Assembly: GCA_022385755.1 (NCBI GenBank)
Contig: MU278377.1
Coordinates: forward strand, 226,537-290,536
Direction: 5' to 3'
DNA length: 64,000 bases
DNA from: Trametopsis cervina
Taxonomy: Eukaryota; Basidiomycota; Agaricomycetes; Polyporales; Irpicaceae
Below are positions 13,201 to 25,043 of this stretch, one piece after another. Numbering within the stretch: position 1 is the stretch's first letter; each line of letters opens with the position of its first letter. The translations under genes were made by a program, and so were the position numbers. The notes beneath the pieces were generated by a model. It saw nothing but the letters and a program-made list of their open reading frames with translations. It was not told the origin of the DNA and ran no database searches.

Positions 13201-14905
13201 AGCAATGCTAGCAGCGCCTGCTTTCTTTGATGCGACACGACCTGTATTCACAGAGTACAGGGGAGAATGGGCGTTGATATCCGTGAGTGCTTAGCAGAGT
13301 CAACTATTCTTGGCGCAGCTGAACACTTGTTGAACAAAGTTCTTTGTTGTGATATCTCCTACAATTGGAGCAGTAAGTGGGTTCTGTCAATGCCGCAGCG
13401 TCAGTTGCTGATTAGGAGCGCAGACAAACTTCTTGGGCTTACATCGCGTGTTTGGTACAATGTACGTGCCTTCTTTGGCGCCTCTGAGCTGCGAACTAAA
13501 CCCCCCGTAGCTTGGGAGCCGCAACAGCCGTGGTGGTTTGGACAGCATTCCCGGAGAATCCATACGTACTGTCGATTTTCGGATTCTTCTTCTCCATCCC
13601 GTGCTTCTACTACATTGTTGCACGACCTGAACTGGCATCATCTGCGCGTTTTGTACTCCTCACGCACAACTTGACCTGCCTATACTGGTATGTAAACGCT
13701 GTCCTGTCCCGGGTATTGCGGTGTTATTGATCCCGTCATTCCGCAGCTATAATCTTCGCCAAATTGACATATCTGTGGTTGATATCGCACTCCATCGCGC
13801 AGCAGCTGTCATAGTGGGCGTTGTGTGGGCTGCTATTGTATCCAGATTTTGGTGGCCGATTGAAGCTAGACGGGAGCTAGGAAAGGCGCTGGGAGAGTAA
13901 GTCTCATGAAGTCCAAGTGAACTGGCCGTAACATGCTGACATTAACAAGCTTCTGTCTTAACATCGGTTGGCTATATACGCGCTTGGTTGCCTTCAATTC
14001 ATGGGAGAACAACACAGGGCCATCAATTGGCAGCGTAGAACAATCACCGATGACCTCCGCCCCGACTGAGCACACAGCCTTGTTAAACTCTCAGGATCAT
14101 CTGAACGAATCGATTGTTGAGTTTATGGCCATGTTTGTCCCCCGCATGCTCCAAACACAGCGAGGAACTGACAGATATAATTAAATAGGGAACTGCATTT
14201 GCAAATTAAGCTGATCGAACTACAAGGCCTTCTTGCTCAGACCCAGCATGAGCCGCGTCTGAAGGGCCCATTTCCTATCAAGTTATATCGATCAATGTTG
14301 ACCAGTCTGCAGACAATCCTTGACAAGCTACACAGCATGCGTTGTGTAACTTCCCGTGAAGAGTGGTACGTGATGAAATACACAATAAAGGCGAGCATTG
14401 CCTGACATTAGCTATTCCTCGCTACAGGCATACTGTAAGTATTAGCAGCTACTCACGTGTTTCAAAATCTTGACGTTGTCGCAGACTGTCAGGCGTGACT
14501 TCATTGTGCCTACCAATAGGCACCGACGCGAAATGGTTGGGAACGTCATTCTCTACTTCTCTGTTCTTTCAGCAGCCTTCAAACTGAAATCGCCCCTTCC
14601 GCCTTACTTGCCGCCAGCTGAAAATGCAAGGCAGCGCCTTGTAAGCATACTCGTTTGCTTATCCCTCAGCTCGCCCACTAAATTGTATGTAGGTGGACGC
14701 AATCCGAGAGCTCGAGGTCGTCAAGAGCCGCGATGTGAAGGGCTCACGGCAACTATTGTTCTTCGCTTACGCTCTAACCATGCGTGGTGTGATACACGAA
14801 CTAGATTATCTTGGTAGGACGTTACAGGATACGTTCGGTGTTATCGGGGACAGCACCAATGCGTTCGAAGCCTTGTTCATAGACACTGCCCATGAGACCG
14901 TGTAG
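10298..14905 (+). CDS. BRE4-like multispanning membrane protein (aromatic acid exporter / FUSC family)
   Basis: A large transporter-like protein of the fungal family with an ER-transporter 6TM N-terminal domain and a DUF2421 domain, related to yeast BRE4 (brefeldin A sensitivity). The substrate is unknown. My join has sixteen exons: 10298-11199, 11252-11493, 11551-11584, 11636-12320, 12382-12674, 12737-12903, 12975-13282, 13340-13372, 13424-13461, 13511-13687, 13747-13896, 13950-14132, 14189-14365, 14428-14434, 14485-14640 and 14693-14905. They total 3765 nt, or 1254 residues. A Ser/Pro-rich cytosolic N-terminus of about 250 residues precedes the first hydrophobic block (CCIAYFIGSLFTYSSFLSGF). 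A second membrane block contains FFVVISPTIGATNFLGLHRV and PENPYVLSIFGFFFSIPCFY, motifs diagnostic of this family. The C-terminal half ends in the DUF2421-like region (REEWHTTVRRDFIVP). Exon 14 is a 7-nt microexon, which the reading frame requires. Confidence 0.9.
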
Positions 14906-15667
14906 TATGGCTCATCAATCTCTTAGATATTCAATATACCCATTATTGTCATGTCGATTCGTTCAATCTTATATATTGGAACATCCCGTGCGGAGAATCA
15001 CACCAGAAGCTCAAAGATATCTTGTGTGCATATCGTTTTCTTGCATCTGCTCATTTTATTTCTTGCCGTGTCATCCGATGGATCGTATATGGGGTCAAAA
15101 CTCCTCACCTATCCCTGGTCGATGACTACAAAGGAGGCACATCACAACGCTGCTGCAACAAATAGCTCGGTACTACTCACGCTGCCTTTTGTCGAATGTA
15201 TGATCTACAATTGGCTGTCTTTACGCCACAGCTCCCCGTGATCGTGGTTGGACCAAACACACATGAAGCGAGAGCCCGTGTTCACCTTGTGAGCGCGGTG
15301 TGGACCGCTGCAAGTACTAGTACGTGTTGTGCTTCTTCTCTATTCCATTAACTTGCTCCTATGTGACCACTGCCGCAATACATTAGCAGCATATTATGAG
15401 TGCTCATGTACATTCTCTACTGAGGCATTCACTGAACTGGTTGAGGGAAATGCACGAATAGAGTGATGCCGTGAATGTTTCAGATGGAGACGTACGTTCA
15501 TGAAAGCGTGAAGTCCTTCCGTTGTCCAGTGGCCGAAACAGAATAGCCGTCACGAGCCAAGATCCTTTCCAATACGTTGCAGACGGTCAATCTTATGGGA
15601 CTGAGCAGACATTGGTCCAAGAGAATATCATCATCGCATGAATACAAGATTTTACAATACAGCACAG
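14906..15667. other. Intergenic stretch between convergent genes
   Basis: The 3' ends of the BRE4-like gene and the API5 gene face each other here. The sequence is AT-richer than the genes, and I see no coding exon or RNA gene in it. Confidence 0.6.
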
Positions 15668-18095
15668 TTACGTTTTATTGCTTCGTCTTCTACCGCGTGT
15701 CCTATTCCCATCACCATCACTGCTGACAAGCCTGTTCAGCAACGATGCCACAGGCTTGTCACTGGCTGGCGGAGGGTGGGACGTCTTTGACGCAGCCCCT
15801 TTGATGCTCCAGCCCCCTGGGGGCGGGGTTGCGCTACCACCTGACTTTGCAGGGAGGGTATTTGGCCGTTTGTTCACGAAACGATCTGAGTCTGCAGAAC
15901 GTTTTGCAGGTATGGTGGTAGTTGAAGACGTATTCTGGCTCTCTCCAGCCAAGGCCAGGCGACTAAGTAACGACGGAACAGATCCCTCCGCAGCGAGTTT
16001 CTTACGGCCTGAAGAAGCTTCTGGTGTTCCACGAGAACTTGAAGCTGGGGTGGAGATCGGGGTATTTCGCCTTGACTGTGGTGTTGCTCGCTGGTCTTGT
16101 CGCGCGGGACGCTTGACGTTTGACACTCCAGGGTCTGCTTGACGTCTTCCAGCTTCTTTCAGCCCAAACTGTACACTCGGAGGCGCATTTCGCGCTTGCG
16201 CTGGGCGTTCTGTCGCCGGTTCGTTGAATTTACGTTTGATATGTACGGGCCCTCCGTTCGCCCTGCGTTGATCGTTCGACATACCTTGTCTACTTGACGC
16301 TGAGATTGGCGCATTGGACGTTTCAAGTAAGGACTGCGCAAACAGAGAAGGGACAATCGTCGGACACGAGTTGCGAAAAGAGAGGACTGTCCAGTGCGAA
16401 CCAAGGTCAGGTCTTGGACTTGTTCCAGACTTTTCTTTCCTTCAGCGTCCACAACGTCCTTCTCCTGGTCCGCCTGACTTTGAACATTTTGCAAGAGGGA
16501 AGCCAGTTTCTGAGGAACTTTCCATCTCGTCTTGCTTGCATGCTACAAGCTTTATGAGTAATAATAAAGACCGATATGTCAGCTGGACATACTTCTTTGC
16601 AGGCACTCAGTAGAGCCCGGCAAGCATTCCACGGTCTCTTCTGCTCCTCGGGCATGTTGACGAAAGACTGTGACGCGTGCACAATAAGTGGAGTCAAGGA
16701 TATGACTCATCAGAGGAACTCACAGAGAAAAGTGGCACGGATGCGGCTGCGATGCTCGACTGTATAGCAGACAAGGTTTCGGTATCAAGCTCCCCGTCTT
16801 CTAAAAATCCATATGTGCCAAGATTATTAAACACAAACAATCGGAATTCTTCTTCGTGCTGTTGTAACACGGACTCCAAGATTTTGTTTGGACACCAGAA
16901 CTGTAGTATGGGCGCAGGGCTTGTCAGTCTTTTCTCCACGCTTATAAAGTAGGCAAGCGCCATAAAATGCTGCGTTTGTTTCAGGGGTACGCCGTGGCGC
17001 GCTTGCGCTTCTGCCCATTCACGCCTGTAGCATGCTTCGGCCTCGTCAACCAGAGCCTGCACCAATGCTAATGAGCGAGCTGATCCTGGAGTGTACGCAG
17101 GTAGCGACACTATGATATCTTTGATTAATATCTCAATGTCGGATGGATTCATCCTAGAGATCGACTGGAGGCACCATTCAGTGGGATGGCCTTGTCAAAG
17201 TACAAGCACATACATTCAAGACCCTGTTGACCAGAGCGGTGTCCGGACCTGAGTCAGACTTGTCCGCATGGCGAATTATGCCTCGTTTCGCCCGTCCCCT
17301 CATGAACTCGATCACAAGCGACCTGAGGCGGTCCCGCACAGTTTGATCCTCCTCATCGAGGGGTTCTTCAGGGGGGACTATCTGGTCACACAGCACGTTC
17401 AATGTTACAGTCGGATCCTTGTCGAGGTGCATAAGCAGCTGGCCTTCCACGACGCCGACTTCTGTGGGTTCATCTATCCATATCGTTAGTCAGCGACATG
17501 GCTGCATGGTGCAAGAGGTCCAATGATGGGCCGGTGGCGACCCAAAACAGCATGCCTCGCAGAAGCCACGTCTCCGGTGGAGGTTTCATGGTGAAGACAA
17601 AGAAGGATGACTGACCGCTCTGCAGTAATTGCACCAGAACATCCGCATTTCTCTTCACGTATTTTGGTAGGTGAGACGAGACCTGCGTGATCGCGCGATA
17701 TCCCTCAATTCGCACCTACAGCGATACTTCAGTGGCCTGTGCACTATAAAGACTGGATGTAGCACACACCACAGGGTCCTGGTCCTCGCAGAGATCATAA
17801 ACTGCGTTGATAGCATCATCTTCGAGGTCCTCAAAAGACTTGATGTATGCTGTAATGTTGCGGGCCACCACAATCTTCACGCTTGAATACGGACATGTAA
17901 CCAGCTCAATGAGACGCTTCAACAACTCCCGCTCCTGTTCACAAGAAATCGCGTGGGTTGCATTCCTCCTGACTTCGGAGGAACCGGGAAACGCACCTGA
18001 GAAATTGCCTTCTCGGACCCCCGCAAAGCCGTCCTAATCGAACGTATTCGGAGCGTGAGGTCCTTGGTAATAGCCTCTTCGTCTTCTGTAGCCAT
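15668..18095 (-). CDS. Apoptosis inhibitor 5 (API5/AAC-11) family protein
   Basis: A helical-repeat (HEAT/ARM-like) nuclear protein. Animal API5 is anti-apoptotic and takes part in nuclear RNA-protein interactions; its role in fungi is poorly defined. Eight exons, read from the start at 18095: 17997-18095, 17770-17934, 17616-17715, 17214-17473, 16724-17164, 16593-16667, 16402-16542 and 15668-16333, which gives 648 residues. The N-terminal repeats are clear (LLKRLIELVTCPYSSVKIVV, then LEDDAINAVYDLCEDQDPVV, RIEGYRAITQVS, DKDPTVTLNVLCDQIVPPEE), matching the DLCEDEDVSIRRQAI-type repeats of the family. The last 200 residues are basic, Ser/Pro-rich and probably disordered (KRKFNEPATERPAQ, KKLAAEG), as in other API5 C-termini, which carry nuclear localisation signals. 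The third intron (17474-17615) is 142 bp, two to three times the others. The seventh intron (16334-16401) is the least certain. Confidence 0.85.
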
Positions 18096-18469
18096 GGGTT
18101 CAGACGTAAAGAAAACGTGTGAGGCCAGAGTTTGCAGTGTGGATTGGAAGAGAAGTCAGAGGTTTCGGTTGCGCTTCAGCCTTGAACACCGTTCGGCACT
18201 TTCCGTGGCATCCACTTTCTGGCTTTCTGTAAGTAGCAGTAACATAAGTCCAAGTGATAATTCACCTATTACTCCTCTTTCTCATGTTTATTCCGGGTTC
18301 CATGGTGCATCGACACCCGACGCTGCGTGAGATACTCATGGAACGGCGAACACACGACACGACGTCTTCATACGTGGCCACAGGGATATCAGTGGCTATA
18401 TATGCAAATGGTGGAAGAACGCGCCCTGCATAGCACCTTAACACCCATCGGTCTTTGCCGACAGTAATC
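18096..18469. promoter_or_regulatory. Divergent promoter, API5 gene / MAPR gene, with a TATA box
   Basis: A 374-bp divergent promoter. TATATAT at 18397-18403 lies about 70 bp upstream of the MAPR start codon and is a plausible TATA box for that gene. No counterpart is evident on the API5 side. Confidence 0.55.
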
Positions 18470-19100
18470 ATGAACTCAGTGGCCATCGTCGTCGCGCTGC
18501 TCCTTGCTGTTCCTGCTGTTCTTCTCTATCGCCGCATATTCGTAGCTGGAAACGTTCCCAGCTCTGCTACAGAGAATACACAGGACGAGAAACCGAAAGA
18601 GGAAAAGCAGAAGACGATCATGCAGGCCGCGAGAACCGACCTTGCTCCTCCGAAAGATGACCCCTTCACGCAAGAGCAGCTGAAGGAGTTCGACGGCTCA
18701 GACTCGTCAAAGCCAATCTACGTCGCAATCAAAGGTGCGCAGCAGAGTAATCCTCTTAGCTCTGCTTTATTTTGATATCCGCATATAGGCACCATCTTCG
18801 ACGTATCCCACAAACGCGAAACCTACGGACCGGGCGGTTCCTACAACCTCTTCGCGGGCAAGGACGCCTCGAAAGCACTGGGAATGTCTAGCTTGAAGCA
18901 GGAGCACGCGTCACCGGACTACAGTGAGCTGCCGGAGGCGGAGATGAAGGTGCTTAATGACTGGCACGCGTTCTTCCTGTGCGTATTTCGAACCTGTTGC
19001 GGTATGAACGCCGTCTCACGCCGCTCCACATGCATATAGGAAACGCTACAATGTTGTAGGGAAGGTCACGGACCTTCCTCCTGCCGTTGCAAACCTGTAA
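18470..19100 (+). CDS. Membrane-associated progesterone receptor component (Dap1/MAPR), cytochrome b5-like
   Basis: A small haem-binding protein of the ER membrane. Yeast Dap1 supports cytochrome P450 enzymes such as Erg11 in sterol synthesis and affects resistance to DNA damage. Three exons (18470-18734, 18789-18978, 19040-19100) encode 171 residues. Residues 3-20 form an N-terminal membrane anchor (VAIVVALLLAVPAVLLY), followed by an acidic, Lys-rich linker. The MAPR cytochrome b5 fold occupies about residues 66-165. Its landmarks are FTQEQLKEFDGSDSSKPIYV, IFDVSHKRETYGPGGSYNLF (with the Tyr that binds haem in this family), FAGKDASKALG and a final VVGKVTDLP. Length and order match family norms. 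The neighbouring API5 gene is divergent and functionally unrelated. Confidence 0.93.
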
Positions 19101-22100
19101 TGTAAAGCCCGCATATAATAATACGATGAACTAAGAAACACTTTTGGGATATTATCAACGTAGGGATATAATTCATTTTCTGTGAGGACCCTGGGGTGCT
19201 TGACCCTGTATGACGCTGTGGTGTTCTAGAGCCATGCCTGCGTCGGTCTCTTTTGAACATATGATATGTCTGATGTCTTCACGTGCAGGTCCTTGGCAGT
19301 CTGAATGAAACGAGGGCGAAGCGATTATCTGATACGGGCCGGTGGGTGCTTATATTCTGACTGCTGCTCAGGGAATTGAAACTACTCTAGTCGATGCGCT
19401 ACATACATATAGCGATCCTGGATAACGGGATCTAAGTAATTCGAGCGGTCAATACAATCGTTGTGATCAGCGAACCCACCCTGCCACCGAACGCAGGATG
19501 CAAAACCATTATCGGAGTCAGGACCGTACGCGAATTTCCCGCATCAGCAAATGACCTTGTATTATAAGACCAAAGCATGGATCATCCTCTGACTTTCGGT
19601 CCCTTGAATCCAGTAAAAGGTTCATCCTCACTCAAGAATGGCGATTGGCCATCTCGAGCGTGCCTCGACCGCAAAGCTTCACGTTTTGGTAAGACTCTTC
19701 CAATGCTCAGTCATTCATCCACTGGTGAGTTCTCCTTCTATTCCAAAGGACCCTTGGCATGCAACTGTACCGGTGTAGACTGGCCGACACTTGGCGTGAA
19801 CCTGTACTCCCTGTACGGCTCATCGATCGCACTCCCAGCTAGAAATGTCAAATAAATGTTTGGGGCCGACCCTTCGAATACTCGGGGATCGCGGCGATTT
19901 CCTTCAAGAAGTCATTGAAGCGGAGCTCGCGTGCTCACGAGCATTTCGTGTGTAATCCCGAGTGTAATATGACCTGCGTAGCTCAACGAGGTGCGGGCGA
20001 CGCGTGCTTCTCTTCTTCATCTCCAAATATGTTTCCAGGTAGGCAAGAAGGGAAACTCTCGCCACCGTACCGATTCTTGGTTGGAAGTCTGGTGAGCATT
20101 CAGCACGCTTTGGTGGCCATGGTTCTCATGTCACTCCCTAGTCTGGTATTTCCTACTCTACAGGCTCGTAAATCGACGATCGCACTGAATGCAAAGGCAC
20201 CGAGCACGAAGGGCCCTCCCGCTATCATGTTCGTCCCCCTTTCTGGTCTTCTGGCAGTTGCGGTCATTATACGCACGACAAACTTCCCACAGCACCAATC
20301 TAGTCGTCCCTTCGCAAACCTTTCCCAAACGAAGTTAATTCATTCGTCCCCGGGTTCCCATACGCGGTTGTCGACAGCCTGCATCCCCGGAAACGGTGCA
20401 TGTGGACCATTCAGCTGATAGCGATATGTCTCCACTGTGCTACTCGTCCTGCAAGAAATCGAACAAACCGACCCTGCACCCGTATTTCTGTCTGTCCGCC
20501 CGTCGCACCTTGGTGGGGCGATCCTGCTCCCTCCTCCACTCTTCCACCCTCGCCACAACGATACGAGCTCGGTCGCAATTCAGGAGGGGGCTCATTGGAT
20601 AACTGCTACGGTGGCACTTTCTAGACCGCTTGACCCGGTTTTCCAACTTTTTACGATCCGACATCTCAATAGATCTGGACCCCTTCCCAGTGTTCCACGC
20701 CCGTCATATGTGGGCAACACAATCGCGATCGCCTTGTCCAGGCTGTTCTGTGCCTTGCATCCATGATCCACAGCGCAGCAAGGAGCCCTTGAACTAACCA
20801 TGCAAGGGTGCTAACAATAGGTGAACGTCATACCAGGGTGCAAGCCAATCGTCCATGGAATTGCAACATACGACAGCGCTAAACGTACATGGGTATGCGC
20901 TGATGACTCGGTCGGTGCGGCTTGCCTGCGCTCCGACAAAGTATACGCGAGAAACTTTATTTGCAAGAAACTCTACTGGACAGATGTAGTAACGTAAAAC
21001 ATGCACCAATTCCGAAGAACCTACACGCCTCGTGCTCTCAGACGATCCATGGGCTTACTATGGTCCCCAAGCGCAGCAAAGCGATTTCCAAGTTCTTTGT
21101 CTGGTTCCCCCAATGGCTCATTAGGACTCGACAACCGACTGTGCGTAGGCGACTGATGTACGTCCTTTGCTCTGCCTCATTTCATCACCCATGACCACAG
21201 TCTTCATTAAGGTTCCGTCTTGACAAATAATCCCAACTCAGACGACAGAAAACTCCAGATATGATGTTTCAATCACGCTTCCTTTTCTGAACTCAGATGG
21301 CGTGTCACTCGCTGGGCAAGTCCTGCTCTACTAAGCTAGTGTTAGCTGCATAGTTCGAGGTCCGACCGGTCGCGTAAGAACGCGCCCCGGAGGTCAAACT
21401 AGGTCATGTTTCGGACGATTCAGCTGGGGACACCTTTTCCTACACGTCTCTACTGGTAGGAAGTAGTAGTACAGGTGGCCGGAGCGGCAGTGGATGCCAT
21501 GGCAGGCGGTGATAAATCATGTCCAATAACCAAGCTCTTCCGGACAGATGTACACAGGTGTTGTAGAGGGCCCTGCTTAGTTCTCAGCTGATCCTTCATA
21601 TGCGTACCGCCGATTGGGGGTCATCCGCCGCCACAGTCCGCCCATTCTGAGCTCCGCAGATGAGCCTTTACCTGCAGCGGCGAGGCCGTTGGGCCCTTCG
21701 CGGAAAGCCCTAGGTGGCAGTCGTCGTTCCAGCCTTGTGCTGCACGCCGCGAGCCCTGGTCGTGGGGGAACGCGAGGACCAGCGAGCGGACAGAAACGAC
21801 GTGAGAGATACTTGGGATGGCTGAGCGAGGGCGTCTGAGTTCGACTGCCGAGGGGCGTCACGCCAGTTCGGGCCGTGTCTCTGGGTTAAATGTGCCCTCT
21901 CGAGCCAACATCTCGAGCCGACCCTGCGAACCCCAGCATCGCCTCAAAAGTCCCCGTCGTCGCCGTGACGCGTCTTTCCCCGTCGCCACCACGTTCGCTG
22001 CTCCCGGAGTCATTCCCGCCCTCGTCGTGCTTGAGTCAGACCCCGCCGTCGCGCCCAGTGTCATCACCGGGGCCGCCATCATCGTTCTACTCCGACAGTA

Positions 22101-22377
22101 GATTGCACTGCCATTGGTAGACAGTGTCACGCAACCCATCGCCCATTCCACATACGCCCTTGCCACTGCCACCTCATTCTCCCGAGGACCGCAGTTCTCG
22201 TGACTCACTAAGACTCATCCCTTTGTCGTGTTCTTCATCTACTGCTTCTCTTCCAACTACCACTACATCCATATCTTCCTCTTACCCCCTCCTTTCTCAC
22301 CATTCCCCCACGAGTGTCACTAGTGTTTGCAGTTTTGGCGTCGCCACAGACCGTGTTCATACATACAAATCATCAAC
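19101..22377. other. Long intergenic stretch, no recognisable gene
   Basis: More than 3 kb between the MAPR gene and the BCS1-like gene. Minus-strand frames around 19560-21010 have some protein-like stretches but are broken by stops, and I could not join them into a known family. They may be an eroded gene. The last 500 bp (about 21860-22377) are C/T-rich and probably hold the promoter and leader of the gene at 22378. Confidence 0.5.
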
Positions 22378-25043
22378 ATGGACGCTCTCAAATCACTCGT
22401 GCAGCCCCTCGTCGGCGTCGGCGGCGGTTCCTCAATGATTGACGGCGTGAAGCTAGTCGTCCTTGGAGGAACGGTCGAGACGGCCAGAAGGATGGCAAGT
22501 TCAGGATGGTGAGTGCCTCGGTTTGATACACATCGTCGTTATCTGGGAATACGCAAGAGAACTGACGTACGTGTTTCGCCCCCATCGCAATTAGGTCTCA
22601 TTTCATCAATTGTAAGTACTCACCTGGCAACTGGTACCTCCCCAGTGCTCACCGCTCCTCCCCTCTAGCCTTCTTCCTGACTGCACACTTCTCAGAAGAA
22701 GATTATCCGTATGACTGGCTAATGCTCTGGCTCTCGCGTAGACCAGAGTGGCAGCGGTCGCGAGAGTTCGAGACAACGACGCGCACGTCGACGCCTGGGT
22801 TCGGCTCGAGAGTGGCCGACAACTCCTTTGGCGATTCGGACGACGAAGGCGAGTCAGATGTCCCCGGAAAGATCAAGACCCGTGTCGTCTTCCAACCCAC
22901 CGCAAACACGACGCACACCATATACTACAAAGGTCACTGGCTGCGCGTCTGGCGGGGGCGAAAGAACGACGGAAGCGGATGCGAGATGCTCTCGATTAGC
23001 GTCGTTGCCCGGAATAACTCCATCCTAAAGCAGCTGGTCCTGCAGGCGAAGAGGGAATATGAAGCGGAGGCTATTCATCGCATCCAGATCTATTTCGCGG
23101 ATTCGCACGGCTGCTGGCGCTGGACCGACTCGCGCCACAAGAGGCCAATGTCGAGTATTGTGCTCAACCCAGGCGTGAAAGAAATGCTGCTTTCAGATAC
23201 GAAGGACTTCCTCAAGTCCGAGAAGGTAAGAGTCGTCTGAGTATATTCTATAAGCGAGAACAAACGAAACGCAAGAGGAAAATGACAGTACGGGACGAAC
23301 GAATAACTCCCTTGAGTGCACTTGTCCTTTTGCTATTCTCCTCATGCCTCGAACGTTTATTGTCATATAATCTCGACTGAAATTCAAAGAACATGAGTAC
23401 TAATCCTATCATTACAGTGGTACGCCGACCGCGGTATTCCCTTCCGCAGAGGATATCTCCTGCATGGTGTTCCAGGATCAGGGAAGAGTTCCCTCATCCA
23501 CGCTATCGCCGGGGAGCTTATGCTCGACATCTACGTTGTCTCGCTGTCGTCGTCGTGGATAAACGACAGCACATTGACAACACTGATGGGTCGTGTGCCC
23601 GCTCGATGCATCGTCTTGCTAGAAGACCTCGACGCAGCTTTCACGAGGAGCACATCAAGAGACGAGGAGTCGACAGGAAGCCCAGAAGTGAAGGCGACGG
23701 TCAACGATAACAATGATTCGTCGCACTCACGGAGCAGAAGGCATAAGAACGACACAATGTCTGACGTGAATACGTTGACGTTGAGCGGGTTGTTGAATGC
23801 TCTTGACGGTGTAGCCGCAAGTGAGGGCCGAATTCTATTCGCGTATGTTCCTCTCCGTCTTGTTTGCCATGCCAACCTGACATTCTTGTGCTGCCCAGGA
23901 CGACAAATCACTTAGAGCGCCTGGATCCTGCGTTGTCACGTCCGGGTCGTATGGACGTCTGGGTTGAGTTTAGGAACGCATCCAAGTGGCAGGCTGAGCT
24001 CCTGTTCCGCAACTTCTTCCCTTCCACGGACGAGGATGAGGTTGTGGAAGAGGGAGAGCTCGAAGGGATTGAATTGCCAACACCTCCGTCGCCATCTGTG
24101 GAATCCGCAAGTTCGCCGATATCGTCTTCGTTCTCGTCGATGTTCTCCTCGCTGGCGCTGGGAAGTCGCACTCCGTCTGAGTCGAATGCTTCGCTTTCCT
24201 CCTTCCCCGCTAGTAGCTCGGTGTCTGTAGCAAGTCCATCAATCCCCAGCGGAACGCCAAAGATGTCGCCAGCAGATGCATTGAAGAACCAGGCATACCT
24301 CCCACCCTCTGTCGAAGAGGAAATCGATCAATTCAAGCACTCTGCTCCCCCTCTCGACGGCAAGACGCTCTCGAAGTTGGCCAAGGAGTTCGCCGATTCC
24401 ATCCCCGACGAGGAATTCAGTGTCGCGGCGTTACAAGGCTGTAAGTTTTTTTGCTCTTCGTTCTTCGTATTCCCGGAGCAGCGTCCATGTGAACTTGTCC
24501 TGACATATTGTCTCCAGATCTCTTGAAAAACAAGTCGCGTCCTGAGGACGCAGCAAAGAAAGCGGCAGCATGGGTTGTCAGCGAGCGCGAGATGAGGGAA
24601 CGGTTGAAGAAGGAACGCGAGTTGAAGGAGAAGTTAGCGGTAAGTCCTGTCATCGATTATCCGATCAAAGTTTATTCGGCGTTTCCCGCATTATCACCCA
24701 ACTTGGCAACCGTTGTACTTACGCTCTCTTCTCATTCTTCCAGCGCGAAAAGCGTCGTAAAGAGCTCCTCGAGAAGGCCGAGGAGGAAAGAAAGGCGAAA
24801 GAGGAAGCTGCTAAGAAGGCCGAGGAGGAGAAGGCGAAGACGGCGCAGGCGGCAGATGTGGTCGCGGCGCCGACCGTAGCGGTCGTTCCTCTCCCACCAG
24901 CTCAGGAGGATAAGGAGAACGCACCCGCGCAAGCAGTTCTGCTGGACGACCAGTCTGAATCGGAAACAAGCAGTTCTGGAACAAATACTCCTGCGGAAGG
25001 GCAGACAACCTGGGTCGATATCGAGGGTACTCCTGCATGGTGA
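22378..25043 (+). CDS. BCS1-type AAA ATPase
   Basis: A member of the AAA family related to the mitochondrial inner-membrane chaperone Bcs1, which inserts the Rieske Fe-S protein into complex III. Seven exons (22378-22508, 22595-22611, 22669-23225, 23418-23842, 23899-24440, 24518-24639, 24744-25043) give 697 residues. A BCS1-specific N-terminal region (W-L-RRPEWQRSREFETTT, then YKGHWLRVWRGRK) precedes the ATPase. Walker A is GVPGSGKS at residues 252-259, Walker B is IVLLEDLD at 300-307, and the sensor/arginine-finger segment is ATTNHLERLDPALSRPGRMD. Unlike typical Bcs1, the ATPase carries an acidic and Ser/Pro-rich insertion of about 100 residues after FRNFFPS, and the protein ends in a Lys/Glu coiled-coil tail. 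Basidiomycetes have many such BCS1-like paralogues, so this need not be the complex III chaperone itself. Exon 2 is only 17 nt. Confidence 0.9.
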
